This document shows, in pieces, positions 32,284-43,456 of a stretch of DNA of 64,000 nucleotides. Every line of letters begins with the position of its first letter. Positions within the stretch are counted from its first letter, which is position 1. The notes beneath the pieces were generated by a model. The model saw only the letters and a list, made by a program, of their open reading frames with translations. It made no database searches and was not told the DNA's origin. Both the position numbers and the translations under genes were made by a program. Source of the DNA: Asparagopsis taxiformis (lineage: Eukaryota > Rhodophyta > Florideophyceae > Bonnemaisoniales > Bonnemaisoniaceae); the NCBI GenBank assembly GCA_030407315.1, contig JALQPE010002123.1, forward strand, positions 62,001 through 126,000, in the 5' to 3' direction.

Positions 32284-33320
32284 GATGGAGTATTTTGGAG
32301 AGTCTGGAATGGAGTTTGGAAAGAGGGTTTGGAAGTGTTGAAGGTGGATGAGGGTGGACTGGGAGGCTATTGGAATGAGGATATTGAATATGTACTGGAA
32401 AGGATTGCAAAGCGACTCTGACTCTCTGTAATGGAAATATTTAGGTGGGTGCTGAATGTCATGGGGAGGGAGAGGGTTGCGTCACGAATCAGGGGCGCAT
32501 GAATGGGAAATGTGGGGCAATGAGATTGATGCTGAGTGAATGAATGGTTTGATAATTTGTGCGAAAGGGGATACAGGTTGTTCACCATGCACGAAATGAG
32601 GTGAGAGGAGACTATGGGATGAATATTTTGAGCAGGATGAATTGCATTGGGAATGGTGTGTGGTGAAATGAGAGGAATTGATAGGGATCAGGATCAGCCT
32701 TACTGTTTCACATGATGGAGCTGACAAGAAAGTCATTGAGGCTGGAGTACTTGGGCGGAATTGGAGAGCGGGTGAAATTACTCCATTCGGCAAAATGCAA
32801 CATCACCCAGGACAATCTGAACGTGAATCCCCACGCTAAGCTATTAGATAGGCTCTGGTGCTGACCACGATTGATTATGTTTGATTCCTCAACTTTTCTG
32901 AAGATGAGTCTCGTCTGTCGAGAGGAAGCAGTAGGACAAGTATGATAGGAAATCTTGAAACTGTCGGGCGCGTTGTCGTGTCTGGGAATTTATTTGATCA
33001 AACGCTGTACACGTTTACACTTGGCATTGGCTGTTGTATCCTATAATGGAATATATTTTCAGCCTCACTACCTCTTTCCATTCCACAGTGCCCGCCATGT
33101 TTCTAATTGATCGATCTCCCACACTAAATTTAATTTGTTCCTACGCCCCTCAATTGGTAATTCTACTCAATCCACACTCATCATGACCCACATTCCCACT
33201 CGCAAACTACACACTTGCCATATCCTCCTTCGCTGTTTCTTCTACTCCTCCACTCCTATTCGACAGTTCCCAAACCCTTGTACAAATAATAACTATTTTC
33301 ATTTACATTCTTCTACTCTC
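32284..33320. other. Intergenic, mirror of 17198-18232
   Basis: S2' upstream flank and WD-C' 3' flank. The conserved WD40 3' block is at about 33211-33267. No gene of its own. Confidence 0.5.
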
Positions 33321-34484
33321 TCATGCTACATTCAGTCGTTCAAACCTCACCACCCTCCCCTCTTCCGCTCTACCACCCACGCCCTCCTTTCCACTCACAC
33401 TCCACACAAACACACCCGTGGCCAGTGCGATCAGCGATTTCCCGTCTGCACTTATACGCAGGGAGCACACATTTCGCATACGCTCGTGCTGCAGTTCACC
33501 GACGAATTTTACCCCGTCATCCAGGTTGCTAATGTCCCACATGCAGATTCGCTCACTGCCGCCGGAGTACAGCAGCTTGCCATCCGCGCTGAAAACAACT
33601 GACAACGCACTGCCATACTGTTTTATGAGTGGCGCGGATACCTGCTTGCACGTGCGCACGTCCCAGATACGCACACTGCCATCGTATGAAGCTGAAGCGA
33701 CCAGCTGTCCGCACTCGCTGACGGCTAAACCATATAGCGACATGGTGTGTCCGACAAGCGGCTCGCCCACTGGTTGCAACGTCTGGGCATCCCAAATTCG
33801 TGCAGAGCAATCGGCCGATGCAGACACAACAACGGATCCGTTGGCGGCCACGACGAGCGAACGCACCGTTTTCGCATGGGCTCTCGCAATGCTCACGATG
33901 CCGCCGTTGTTCATGTCGATGAGCAGAAGTAAGCCAGATCTCGTACCGACTACCGCTCGGCTGGACGAGACAAGCTGCAGGCATTCGACGTATTCTTCGC
34001 AATCCGTTCCGGGGATATGGAACCAACCAGTGGGTTTGTAGTTGTTCCAGATGATAACGATTCCGGAAGAATCACAGGACACCATGCAGCCTGACTGCCC
34101 GACACAGATGGCAGTAATGGCATTGTCCTCGTGACCATGGAGGGCGTGACTCTCCTGACCATTGTGGGGCGAAATCACTCGCAACTCACCACTGTAGGCG
34201 CCGAGGATGATTGATACAGTGGAGTGGGCGATTTCCATGCGCCATGGCCAGTAGTCGACCGAGAAGACATTGGTCAACGTAGGTGACATCGGCGTGCATC
34301 GAATGATGGACTTGAGCGGTTTGGGTGATGGTGGGGTATGAGCGTTAGAGATGGGGCTCTCCAGCATAGTATCTTGGTTGGGGGAGGATTGTGGTGATGG
34401 GGAAATGGATGGTGAGCTCCTTCGAGCTCGCCCAATGGAAAATATGGCCTGGAAAAGACCGACAAGGAGAGAAAATCCAAACAT
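33321..34484 (-). CDS. WD40 protein, intact right-arm copy (WD-C')
   Basis: A 387-residue protein that preserves the uninterrupted gene of which WD-C is the gypsy-split mirror. Starts MFGFSLLVGLFQAIFSIGRA, followed by a Ser/Pro linker (SPSISPSPQSSPNQ) and the propeller (GHEDNAI with VIIWNNY, AHAKTV with RIWDAQT, GHTMSL with RIWDVRT, ICMWDIS, VFVWSV). It shares SLYGLAV, a PLIK motif and GSERIC with WD-A' in the same arm, where left-arm A and C share PPRKHYG and GSDRIC. A promoter-like motif (mirror of CTACTTAAGTTCCCC) is at 34580-34594. Confidence 0.87.
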   Translation of the reverse strand: MFGFSLLVGLFQAIFSIGRARRSSPSISPSPQSSPNQDTMLESPISNAHTPPSPKPLKSIIRCTPMSPTLTNVFSVDYWPWRMEIAHSTVSIILGAYSGELRVISPHNGQESHALHGHEDNAITAICVGQSGCMVSCDSSGIVIIWNNYKPTGWFHIPGTDCEEYVECLQLVSSSRAVVGTRSGLLLLIDMNNGGIVSIARAHAKTVRSLVVAANGSVVVSASADCSARIWDAQTLQPVGEPLVGHTMSLYGLAVSECGQLVASASYDGSVRIWDVRTCKQVSAPLIKQYGSALSVVFSADGKLLYSGGSERICMWDISNLDDGVKFVGELQHERMRNVCSLRISADGKSLIALATGVFVWSVSGKEGVGGRAEEGRVVRFERLNVA

Positions 34485-35618
34485 AGCTTTGGTTACTTTG
34501 TTTGATGTGTTGAAAACTGAATGGCAGATGTGAATGGAGCGATGAAGAGGGATGGTGGGTTGCAGTTATTGGCATTGTTGGGGAACTTAAGTAGAGGGAG
34601 GAAGTGGGCGAGAAAGGGGCTGGGCGTCCTAGGAATGGCTGAGTGTGTTGAGGAGAAGTTGAATGGGGGAGAGCATGATGCGTGAAAATTTCATTGTGGT
34701 AAAGTTTTCGAGAGTCAATGGATACGGAGGGATAGAGCTTTCAGTAGAGTGAGACACATGACTGGAGGAAGGTGCAAGAAACGAAGAGAGGGAGTATCGT
34801 AAGATCACAGGTAAGATAACGTGCGGATGGAAGTGCGGCATGTTTCGTGGAAGGCATTGGAGGAGCCATGGAAGGAGGCTGTGAAGGTGTTGGGTCTGAC
34901 GGAATTGAGCGAGTCAGGAACTGTGGTGGCCTGGGATGGAAATTCTTTGAGTGAAGTGAGAGTTGATGGGAGACATTATTACGCGTCAACAGACTACAGT
35001 GGTTTGCATTGGAATTTGTTTGCCAAATTGCACGGCATCGCACAGGTGACTGCTTCGAGTTTGAGTCTGCAGATCCAGGTTGCACGTACGATATGGATGT
35101 GGTATGGACCGGCGAGCCTGTCTCATGCGATTGAGTCATTCCAGAGCATCATGATTTCATGTTTTGTTTAATTGAAAGAAGGAAGGATTCGGGGAGATCA
35201 ATTAGTTGTGAATATTTCTATTTACAAAATGGAAGATTCGACGAGACAACACTGTTGTCACCGCACCAGGATGCCAGCCACACTTGCTGCATTCTGGTTT
35301 GTTGTTCCTTCCAGTTCTATCGTTCAATTCGCTGGATTTGTGCGTCCACCTGAGCGATTCTGCGGCCAATTAGGGTGGAATAGATCGGCTGGACCTCAGA
35401 TAAACCTCCAGCCAAAATCTATTGGATAGATCCCGACTGTTGCACACCTTCCTGACAGATCAATTCATTTCCACTCATCTCAATTGCTCAATTCTAATTA
35501 TCTCTCCTTCTGTCAGCACACTTGCCACACTCCTCTTCGCTGTTTCTCGCTTTCCTACCTCCCTATTCGACAATCGATATCCCGCACAAACGCTTCAAAA
35601 TTTAATTTTCCTATCTAC
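34485..35618. other. Intergenic, mirror of 9204-10361
   Basis: WD-C' upstream flank, then the 3' flank of WD-B1'. Nothing further is recognised. Confidence 0.5.
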
Positions 35619-36295
35619 TCAATCACTCCCACCCCCCAACCACCATCCGTTCATAACGCACCACCTTCCCTTCTCCCCGCCTCCTCTCTCTCCACAGACC
35701 CGCCACACGAACACATGCGATGCCAACGCAATCACCTCACATCCATCCGCGCTCATTCGCAGCGACGAAACATTCCGCATCCGCTCATCTTCCAATTTAC
35801 CTACGAGTCGGATACCGCCTTCCACATTGCCCACATCCCACACACAGATTTCCTCACTACCGCCAGAGTACAGCGTGCTCCCATCAGCGCTGAACACCAC
35901 CGACAGTGCAATCCCGCTATGCGCTGTCAGCTTTTCACAACTCCCCATCGATGTGCATATATTGCACACCCGAATCGTCCCGTCGTACCCTGCCGAGACC
36001 ACGAGACGTCCACACCGGCTCACTGCCAAGCCGTTCAAAGATGTCGCGTGGTCAATTGGCGCCTCGCCGACCGGCTGCGACGTTTGAGCACTCCATATTC
36101 TCGCGTAGCCGTCCGACGAACCAGATACAACAAATGATCCGTCAGCGGCAATGGCGAGCGCGTTCACCGCTTTGCTATGCGCTCTGGCAATGCTGATAAC
36201 GTCGCCACTGCATACGTCAACGAGTAACAGCAGGCCGGATTGCGTGCCAACCACGGCTCGATTCGGTGACACCAGCTGCATGGACTCGACGTATT
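35619..36295 (-). pseudogene. Truncated WD40 gene (WD-B1')
   Basis: The C-terminal half of the WD-B mirror copy. It keeps the AHSKAVNAL, RIWSAQT and ICVWDVG blades and then ends with a changed tail (GERGGGEKG) owing to a small indel relative to WD-B. Its 5' half is missing: similarity stops at 36295 inside the codon run for EYVESM, and unrelated DNA follows. The missing part is found beyond the 18.4 kb insert in WD-B2'. Confidence 0.88.
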
Positions 36296-38570
36296 GTAGT
36301 TAATCGTGATTATGATGACACATATTTTCTCGATATTCTGGTATATCTTTCGCAATGGCCGGAGATGAGGCGCGGCTGCGATCGTTACGCCCTCGTAGGG
36401 CCATCTATTCAGCTTCCCCGAATCTCATTCGTGCGCACCGACTTCATACGCCGCCATACGTCAGAAGTTTATTTATTTCTTGTCGGCTACAATTTCTCAG
36501 GCGACGGTATCATTTCTATAATGCAAACCTGGTTAGTTTCTTAGCTAGTTAGCCTAACCATTACGTGCTCTTCGAGAAATATACCGGTCGAGTTACCAAA
36601 CAATGGATATGACTCATTATAGCCATTTTCTTCCCGGACGTGTTTACGAGGGCTCTGCGCGGAGGCTGGAGTGAAAAAGTTTACATGGTCGTGGACTATG
36701 CGAAAGAGCAATGGAGGTACAGCATTCACAAATCTCATCACAGCGATCGGAGAAGTTCAACTTGATTAATTTATTTGAAATAACAACCAGCAGTTGAGTA
36801 TGAAACTTCTCCACTGCCAATACAAACTGGAAAGTCTGATAACTGTAACGAACGCCATAGATTTTTCCTGAATCATGTTTTGCGAATAAATTTTAATAGA
36901 AATTATGTCGTCCGTTTAAATATTCAGACTTTAATAAACTATTCGACAACATCCTATTCTCGGGCGCTCAGAAGTTTATCTTTCAAACGAGTGTCAGTGT
37001 ACCGTCTTGATGGTATGCTCTTGCGCGACTGGCTATCATGACATTACAAATTGCCGCGGTCTGGTTTTCTGCGGTGTCACGTTTTTGAAAATCACTAGCA
37101 CCTCCATTTCATACACGCCCAGAACCTGTTCCGAGAGTATACTAAACTTGTCAGGCCTTGAACTGGCACAGAAAAGTGAATTATTGAAATACTGCTACAC
37201 CTGTATCTGTAATATGATCAAAAAAGCATGCTTGCAACAACAGCATCTCGTTCATTTTTCCATGAGCTGACACAAATTCCATCTTGTGAATGGTCTCGTT
37301 CATCTATAGATCCAATCGAATGCTATCTGCATTTTTAACAACTAACTCATCAAGGTCCAAGCTGCTGCTCGGTTCCCTTTTTATTTTCATCATGGCTAAG
37401 CTTTATTTCCCCATCGCAGTACCGAATACATATCCCACATACATTTTCAGTACAAGAAAACTGTCCTTATCCACTAATCTATAACCACAATCACCCGGAA
37501 ATCATTCCGCGTTTCAACAATATCCAAACGTAGAGCCTGTACACAGCCTTGCACAAGCTGCAGTCATACATCGAAGCCTCACAGAATAAAAAGCAAACAA
37601 TTCTGTCTCAGAGTGCATGTATTGTGTACACACACCAGCATAAAATCTCCGTCGCCTACCAAAAACAGAGACCAAAGTCGTCCGGTCATGAATGTGCATT
37701 ACATGCGGCATGTCATGCGACGAATCCACGCACGGATGCGAGTCAGAAATGAGCCGGAATTGTTGCATTCAGGCGGACGGCAATCCATGATGTTTGGCGG
37801 AAGTTTGAAATGCGCCATGTCGGGCTGGTAGATAGCAGGATTGAGCGGCACGCGGGGCGCATCGGGTGCCTTTCTCTGTGGCGTATGCGCCACTGGTGTG
37901 GAAGGAGAGTGCGATGTGGTGATACAGCAGAACTTCATGTCGTGGGCGAGATGAGTGAGGCTTTCTGAATGCTAGACTCTTTCTTATCCCGTCGCATACT
38001 CGCGGTGCGGTTTTATACCGTAATTTGCGGGCGGTGACGGAGATCGAGTGTGTCGTGTTGGCGCAGAATCGTCGCCTGGAATGGGCTTTCAAGTGAGGAA
38101 AATGTAGCAGGGGTGGGTGAGGTGGATTTCTACATATCAATATCATTTCCCAAACGTTACCGCAATGAACATGATGTCACGGATGAGGCAGTCACGACGT
38201 TGAATTGAAGAGTTTTCGTGCAATTCTCTGAAAATAAACTTCACTTCCATCAACCGTGCGATAACCAGGATGAGTGGTTTAGTGGAAGCGGTGCGGGTGC
38301 CAAAACGCTCACGATTCGGGTGCAGACGGGTATGAAGATGAGATATGTTTGGTCGCAGGGTCGAGTCCCTCCGTACGTATCGCCGCTGCTTCTGCTTCAT
38401 GGGCAATCCAGCCAATCGGCATCGGCGAACCGCAGGACCATGGACCATAAGTGCGGGACTTACTGTAAGTACTGTAGATGGGCAGCAACTAATGCCCATG
38501 ATCCGCCATCCGCCCGCAGTAGATCAGTATGATAGAGCCGCTGGTGACTGCCCTACCGCAGCGCCTCCGG
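36296..38570. other. Insert DNA with no recognised gene
   Basis: Start of the 18.4 kb segment that splits the right arm. Only short open frames are present (for example 36355-36552, 65 codons, Arg-rich), with no domain, RNA gene or clear repeat. A tRNA-like A box and B box at 38275-38369 were judged not to form a tRNA. Confidence 0.4.
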
Positions 38571-38880
38571 CACTCGCAGCGCACCAATACCAATCAAGCT
38601 GGTCACCAATCAAGCTTGATTGGTCAAGCTAATCAAGCTTGATTCACCAATCAGGTCAAGCTAATCAAGCTTGATTGGTCAAGCTAATCAAGCTTGATTG
38701 GTCAAGCTAATCAAGCTTGATTGGTGACCAGCTTGATTCTCGCAGCGCATACGATGGTATTGGTGCGCTGCGAGAATCAAGGCATACGATTGGTATTGGT
38801 GCGCTGCGAGAATCAAGCTGGTCACCAATCAAGCTTGATTGGTCAAGCTAATCAAGCTTGATTGGTGACCAGCTTGATTC
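38571..38880. repeat. Palindromic satellite with AATCAAGCTTGATT core
   Basis: A perfect 14 bp palindrome, AATCAAGCTTGATT, recurs seven times, mostly spaced 23 bp apart by GGTCAAGCT. It is framed by outward inverted segments AATCAAGCTGGTCACC and GGTGACCAGCTTGATT, and by CTCGCAGCGCA / TGCGCTGCGAG inverted repeats. The whole block can fold back on itself. It is not a CRISPR array: the spacers are not unique and the repeats are self-complementary. Confidence 0.85.
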
Positions 38881-38973
38881 TGCACGGCCAGATGTGACAT
38901 CGTTCGACAGACCGCGCAGTGCGGCGCGAAGGAGAAGGTATCTCCATGCGGTATTACCGCATTCTCTTGGCGA

Positions 38974-39014
38974 GTCACGTCGTGTCGCGTATTAATACGC
39001 GCACACGACGTGAC
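38974..39014. repeat. 41 bp near-perfect palindrome
   Basis: GTCACGTCGTGT and CACACGACGTGAC flank a CGCGTATTAATACGCG centre. The half-site CACGACGTGA recurs at about 39099 and 39112, so the motif is dispersed locally. Confidence 0.7.
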
Positions 39015-39355
39015 AACTCTTTGTCAGAATGCGGACGAGGAGTACACAACAAACACACAACACGCCACGCCAAACTGTGCCATTTATGCTACGCGCACAC
39101 GACGTGACAACACGACGTGAAACGGGCCGCGCACCCGGCGTGGCGTGATGTGACAACCAGATGTGTGTGGGGAGCATGAGGGCAGCCAGTGAGCACCTGG
39201 CAGCTCATACATGGTTTCTGTCAATACAGACTCTTTATCTATCTACATCTATCTCTGACAGAACCTTTATACATCTCTGTTGAGTTTGCAGTTAGTTCTG
39301 TTCTTTTCTGCACTATGATAGCGAATAATACTGTGTCAATATTTGGAACCGTGAC

Positions 39356-39432
39356 TGTTGGGATATCCATATAACCAGGCGACATGCCAACTCTAGTGTC
39401 TGCGCAGGCACAACATTCTTTATAGTCTAACA
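39356..39432. mobile_element. Solo mini-LTR, copy 1 (77 bp)
   Basis: Begins TGTTGGGATATCC, ends GTCTAACA, and is flanked on both sides by GTGAC (39351-39355 and 39433-39437), a 5 bp target-site duplication. TG...CA ends with a 5 bp duplication fit a solo LTR of a very small LTR element. Confidence 0.8.
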
Positions 39433-39599
39433 GTGACAGTCAAAACGTTGAATGTTGGACCGAGTCGTCGTCGCCACAACGTCCTCGCAAGTGCCCATGG
39501 ATGATAGAAATACGTCCTGTCTCCAAAATTAACCAACCACGCGTGAATCACCCTCGCAGCGCATCTCCACGTCATGCGACCGGCACAACACACAGACCG

Positions 39600-39675
39600 T
39601 GTTGGGATATTCATATGACCAGGCGACATGCCAACTCTAGTGTCTGCGCAGGCACAACATTCTTAAAGTCTAACA
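39600..39675. mobile_element. Solo mini-LTR, copy 2 (76 bp)
   Basis: Begins TGTTGGGATATTC and ends GTCTAACA, very close to copy 1, but flanked by its own duplication GACCG (39595-39599 and 39676-39680). Each copy therefore inserted or resolved separately. Confidence 0.8.
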
Positions 39676-41765
39676 GACCGCGTGCGATGCGCCGCGACGT
39701 CCCAAATTGACAACTTACTTTATACCATTGTAATTGTAGGATTCACGTAATGTAATTCACCAATTCACTACCCTCGGCCGTCCCTGTGAACTGAAAACGT
39801 CCAACGAACACAGTCCTCTTCTCGTAACATGGCATATTAGCTCCCTCGATCTCGCCCATACGGTGGCGGCTCAAGAATAACTACATGACAGAGCAACATT
39901 GCTATGCGACGAGCGACAAAGCACACATGCCTATTCCACTCCCACCACCGCCCGACACATGTACGTCAACCGCGCCATCCCCGATGCGCGTTCAGCATCC
40001 TGTTGCGCAGCGCGATCAGTCGTCGGCAGTCGCGTGGTCTGCTGCTTCAGCACTGCATGTTGCATGCACCCGGCGAGCGCGCACGGCTGTGAAATTCCCC
40101 GGATTGACGCCGACGTGCGCGCGGACATTTCCGAGTGGAATGTGGTCGTTTGTGCGGATGCGTGCGAAGTGCGTGGTTGCTCGTGTGCGTTCATGGGAGA
40201 ATCTGTATGACATTCCTCTGGGAATCTGCAGCTAGCAAGCGATTGCATGTAGTCACGACCTGTCTATGCGACATATTGTGGCCACGAATTATCTCACAGA
40301 TCGTGTGCTGGCCAATGCGCACCGTGGGATGTGTGGACGAGTGCGTTTCTGCTGACCGCAACGCCCTTCGAAAAAAAGGGCAGACTGGTCTTCCAGTTGG
40401 CGAACGCTCCAAACGGGGATGTGGCAGTCAATCTCGGATCTGCCCTACAGTCCATAGATGTACCAAAGTAACATTCCGTAATCATCCCACTCCTCAGGTA
40501 TACCATCATAGCTTGGCGATTCCATGCCAATTTAGCATCGCACCGCGAAAAGTATCACGTTCCATCCGCGTAAGAAAGCCTCGCATCGCCGTGATCGATG
40601 GCGGTGTCATCGGCAACTTTGCAAGGGCGTGGAGACATCGCCGTCCTAGCACCCGCCCGCCACGAAACAACCAGTTGGTACAGAACGTTATCCACCGATT
40701 CATCATCGGCCGATCAACCGTTGATAAAACCCGAGACGAGACGAGGTGACGAGCCGCCTAGACGTACACCCGCCCCATGTCGAGCCGAACCGCCTCGGGA
40801 ATTCGCTTCGCTCTGATCCGTTGTGTACATCACTCGACGCAGCGAAAAAGCTGCTCATGACGCAAGCTGCATACGATTGGAGCTATAGCGCTCCAGTCCC
40901 GATGTGTGTTTCCTACTCTGATACCGCTCGCTGGCATAGACACAACCCGAGATAGGACTTTGGATAGTACGCCACGAGTCGCGATCAGTTTTTCCGACGC
41001 TCGCCATCTGATCTAGCCCTTGCGCAAGTAGTGTCCTATTGCCGGCGTGAGTGTTTTGGACAGGTGTCCTTATTTTCAATAAATTTGAACTTGAGACATT
41101 GGCACACGTGTGGAAAGAATGTGACGCTTGTTAATTGTCCGGAGAGGTCAGATAATACCTAGTTGTACTGTAAGCTGTGTAATTGGTGAGTTTTTTGTCA
41201 ACACGTGCACGCCCGCGTCCGATTGGGGTCATTAATGATCCAACGTGCGACGCGTACACGTTTTATTGTCGTACTTTCGAGATCGTTTAAAAATCAAGTC
41301 GTTCAGCACCCCAGTCTGCACAGCGAAGCCTTAAAGCTCCGTATTCGTTGCCCTGCGGATTGAATAAATAGCCTTCAGCGATAGTACCGGCTATGTGGTG
41401 TATCTGGTTTTACAACTATGAACAATTAATTTCCAGCGCTGGGGCTGGAGTAAGCACCAAAGCTCTATATGAAGGGAGCATATGGATATCCTCGAGAGTA
41501 CCACAGAAGCCGGACCTGCTATGTGGAATGATGAATAGCACACGCTAGGTGATATTCATTTTACTCTACATAATGTTGTTGTGATTTCCTTGTTGACAAA
41601 TGCTAACTCGATTACCGCATGCATCGTCTCTACTATAATTGCCAAAGATAGAAGAATAAACAACATATGCCCGCTCACACCTTTACCGGCACAGAATTCT
41701 GCAGATCCTTCCGCGTGCAAGTATGGAACGTGATATTTTCTGGCCACTGCACCGGATAAGAGTAA
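39676..41765. other. Insert DNA with no recognised gene
   Basis: Open frames on both strands at 39885-40250 and 40135-40749 overlap each other and lack recognised domains. One contains RIAVIDGGVIGNF, reminiscent of a nucleotide-binding Rossmann start, but without continuing similarity. Nothing is called. Confidence 0.35.
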
Positions 41766-42415
41766 CTAAAATCCTGCAGCGATTCCTTCTGAAACGCTTA
41801 ATGCACTTCTTCTCCCTTTGCGGACAGGGCTTCGATAGACTGGTGGTTGTCGGAGACGAGTCGTCACCAGAATACACTCTGTCCTGCCTGGATTAGAAAT
41901 AAGTCCCGGAGGGCAAGGTATGCACGCAGTTTGTCCTGATATGGCTGGATTGTACCCGGCAGACATGAAGGACACATCAATGGGAAGCCACTTTCCGCAG
42001 AGGCTGATCCTGGGAGACATGGGAGACATGAAGGGTGGCTATTGGAGGCACGGCAGTGGAGTCTACTGGCAAGAAGAATTGGCCTGCTGTACACGGAACC
42101 ACGCAATCAGTGACAGCAGATTGAGAACTGACTGTAAAGAGACCCCTGGGCATGTGGTACATAGTGCCGAACCAGGGGACTGAAATGAGTTCGGGGGCAT
42201 CGAGAGCATGCCACGTTACCTACGAAAGGCTTGAATGTTCCGCCGGGACAGGGTTGGCAAAGGAAAAATAGCTGCTGAGGAATAGGTTGGGCGCCGACGT
42301 TACACGTGCATACTCCGTCAACAAAATTGGACAAAGCAGGGCATTGTGCGAGGGAATTGTGCACCAAAGCTGCCAGGCACGCTAGGGGGAGGAAGAGTGA
42401 TAGGATGCTCGTCAT
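41766..42415 (-). pseudogene. Decayed secreted Cys-rich protein (GCC2/GCC3-like)
   Basis: Starts with a clear signal peptide (SLFLPLACLAALVHNSLAQC), then Cys-rich repeats of the form C-x2-C-x-G-T: CQPCPGGTFKP, then CVVPCTAGQF, CLPCLPGSAS, CPSCLPGTIQP and CIPCPPGLISNP. These repeats resemble the ephrin-receptor-like (GCC2/GCC3) or TNFR-like extracellular modules. Successive repeats lie in different minus-strand frames, so at least three frameshifts are needed and the gene is broken, unless introns explain the changes. The natural role would be an extracellular or wall-associated protein. Confidence 0.65.
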
Positions 42416-43375
42416 GTTGCGGGATGGCTCGGTCTTCAGAGCATGGGCAATAGGATGATAGGACTCGGTGAGTGCAGAGTGAGAAGATGTATTAGGTGCG
42501 AATATATAGTGATCAAGAAGCGGTATGAGATGGTACAGGTGTAGGTGTATGGCATTTATGGCCTCAAATAATCCACAGACATGATACGGAAAGCATTCTA
42601 ATTGCTTGTTGTACGACGGTTATCGATACTAGACTTGACTACATGTATGCATGCTGCAGCTGGAGGATATGAACGGCGCGATCGGGCGGTTCTCCGACGT
42701 AATTGAACATGTCGCAGATACTATGAGCGATTCGTCGGTTGTCATGACGGTCATCCGGTCGCACGAGCGACATTGCATAAATGCAGGCAGCGGTGTGCGA
42801 AGGTATAGATACGTGCGGTTCCACAGAGGTTTAGGTGAGTCTAGGTCGCAGATGGTAAGCATTGCAGCCAGGCCTGATGCACACGACATGTTGGACTGGG
42901 TCATGCGGCATTCTTTCATCACATCGCAGGTCACAATATGACCGTCATACCGCGTTCTATTTGCCAGCCACTAAGCCTTTAAGCACGAACCGTGCGTCGA
43001 TTCGTGGGATCTAATTCGCGCACAGCGTTACCTCAAAATCGTGGCAAGTTTTCGCCGACAACGCAGCCGATGATGCTGGATGATTCCACGGGGTATGACA
43101 CTGAAAGCAGGATACCTACAGGGCACGATGGCATACGAAGAACCCAAGGATGTGGACTGTGCTGGGTGGTAATTGAGTCATAATCTGCCTTAGATTGTTG
43201 ATGATGAGAGTAGAACCATACCTTTATTCTGTGATTGCCGGCTCGTCGGCGTCGGTTAAGTGCCGAATGTGCTAATTGCTGTAATGTCATGCTGTACTGG
43301 TATGATCATCCGACAGTGGAGACTGACGGTGTACATGTTGATGATGAGGCTAGCTTCATACCTTTATTCTGTGAC
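42416..43375. other. Insert DNA upstream of the Cys-rich pseudogene
   Basis: TATATAGTG at about 42502 could be a promoter remnant. Overlapping open frames at 42629-42941 lie on both strands. A segment ACCTTTATTCTGTGA occurs twice (about 43219 and 43360). No gene is supported. Confidence 0.35.
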
Positions 43376-43456
43376 TATTGGGATATCCATACAACAAGGC
43401 GACAAGTCAACTGTTGTGTCTGCGCAGGCACAACAAACATTCTATATAGTCTAACA
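43376..43456. mobile_element. Diverged mini-LTR, copy 3 (81 bp)
   Basis: TATTGGGATATCC to GTCTAACA, sharing GTCTGCGCAGGCACAACA with the copies at 39356 and 39600. The start is TA, not TG, and there is no obvious duplication, so it is older or truncated. Confidence 0.65.

Larger units (their letters stand above)
27237..36295 (-). repeat. Right arm of inverted repeat, inner part
   Basis: Reverse-complement copy of left bases 8560-23283 without the gypsy element. It carries S3', WD-D', S2', WD-C' and a truncated WD-B1'. Similarity stops at 36295, inside the WD-B1' coding sequence, where unrelated DNA begins. The last 576 bp (35720-36295) recur beyond the 18.4 kb insert. Confidence 0.95.

Noticed and set aside
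5058..36295. Inverted repeat as an assembly artefact
   Set aside because: The arms carry private insertions with target duplications, arm-specific substitutions and different boundaries, which an artefact would not produce.
38275..38369. tRNA-like A box (TGGTTTAGTGG) and B box (GGGTCGAGTCCC), with GCGATA/TATCGC nearby
   Set aside because: No consistent D-stem, anticodon arm or continuous acceptor/T-arm stacking can be drawn, and the B box lacks T54. Probably chance or a very old relic.
38600..38880. Regular short repeats resembling a CRISPR array
   Set aside because: The repeats are self-palindromic, spacers are not unique, and the context is eukaryotic.
39356..39675. Two 76-77 bp repeats as the LTR pair of one miniature element
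   Set aside because: Each copy has its own distinct 5 bp duplication (GTGAC and GACCG), so they are separate solo units.
39885..40749. Overlapping frames, one with RIAVIDGGVIGNF resembling a Rossmann nucleotide-binding start
   Set aside because: Similarity does not extend beyond the short motif and competing frames on both strands are equally long.
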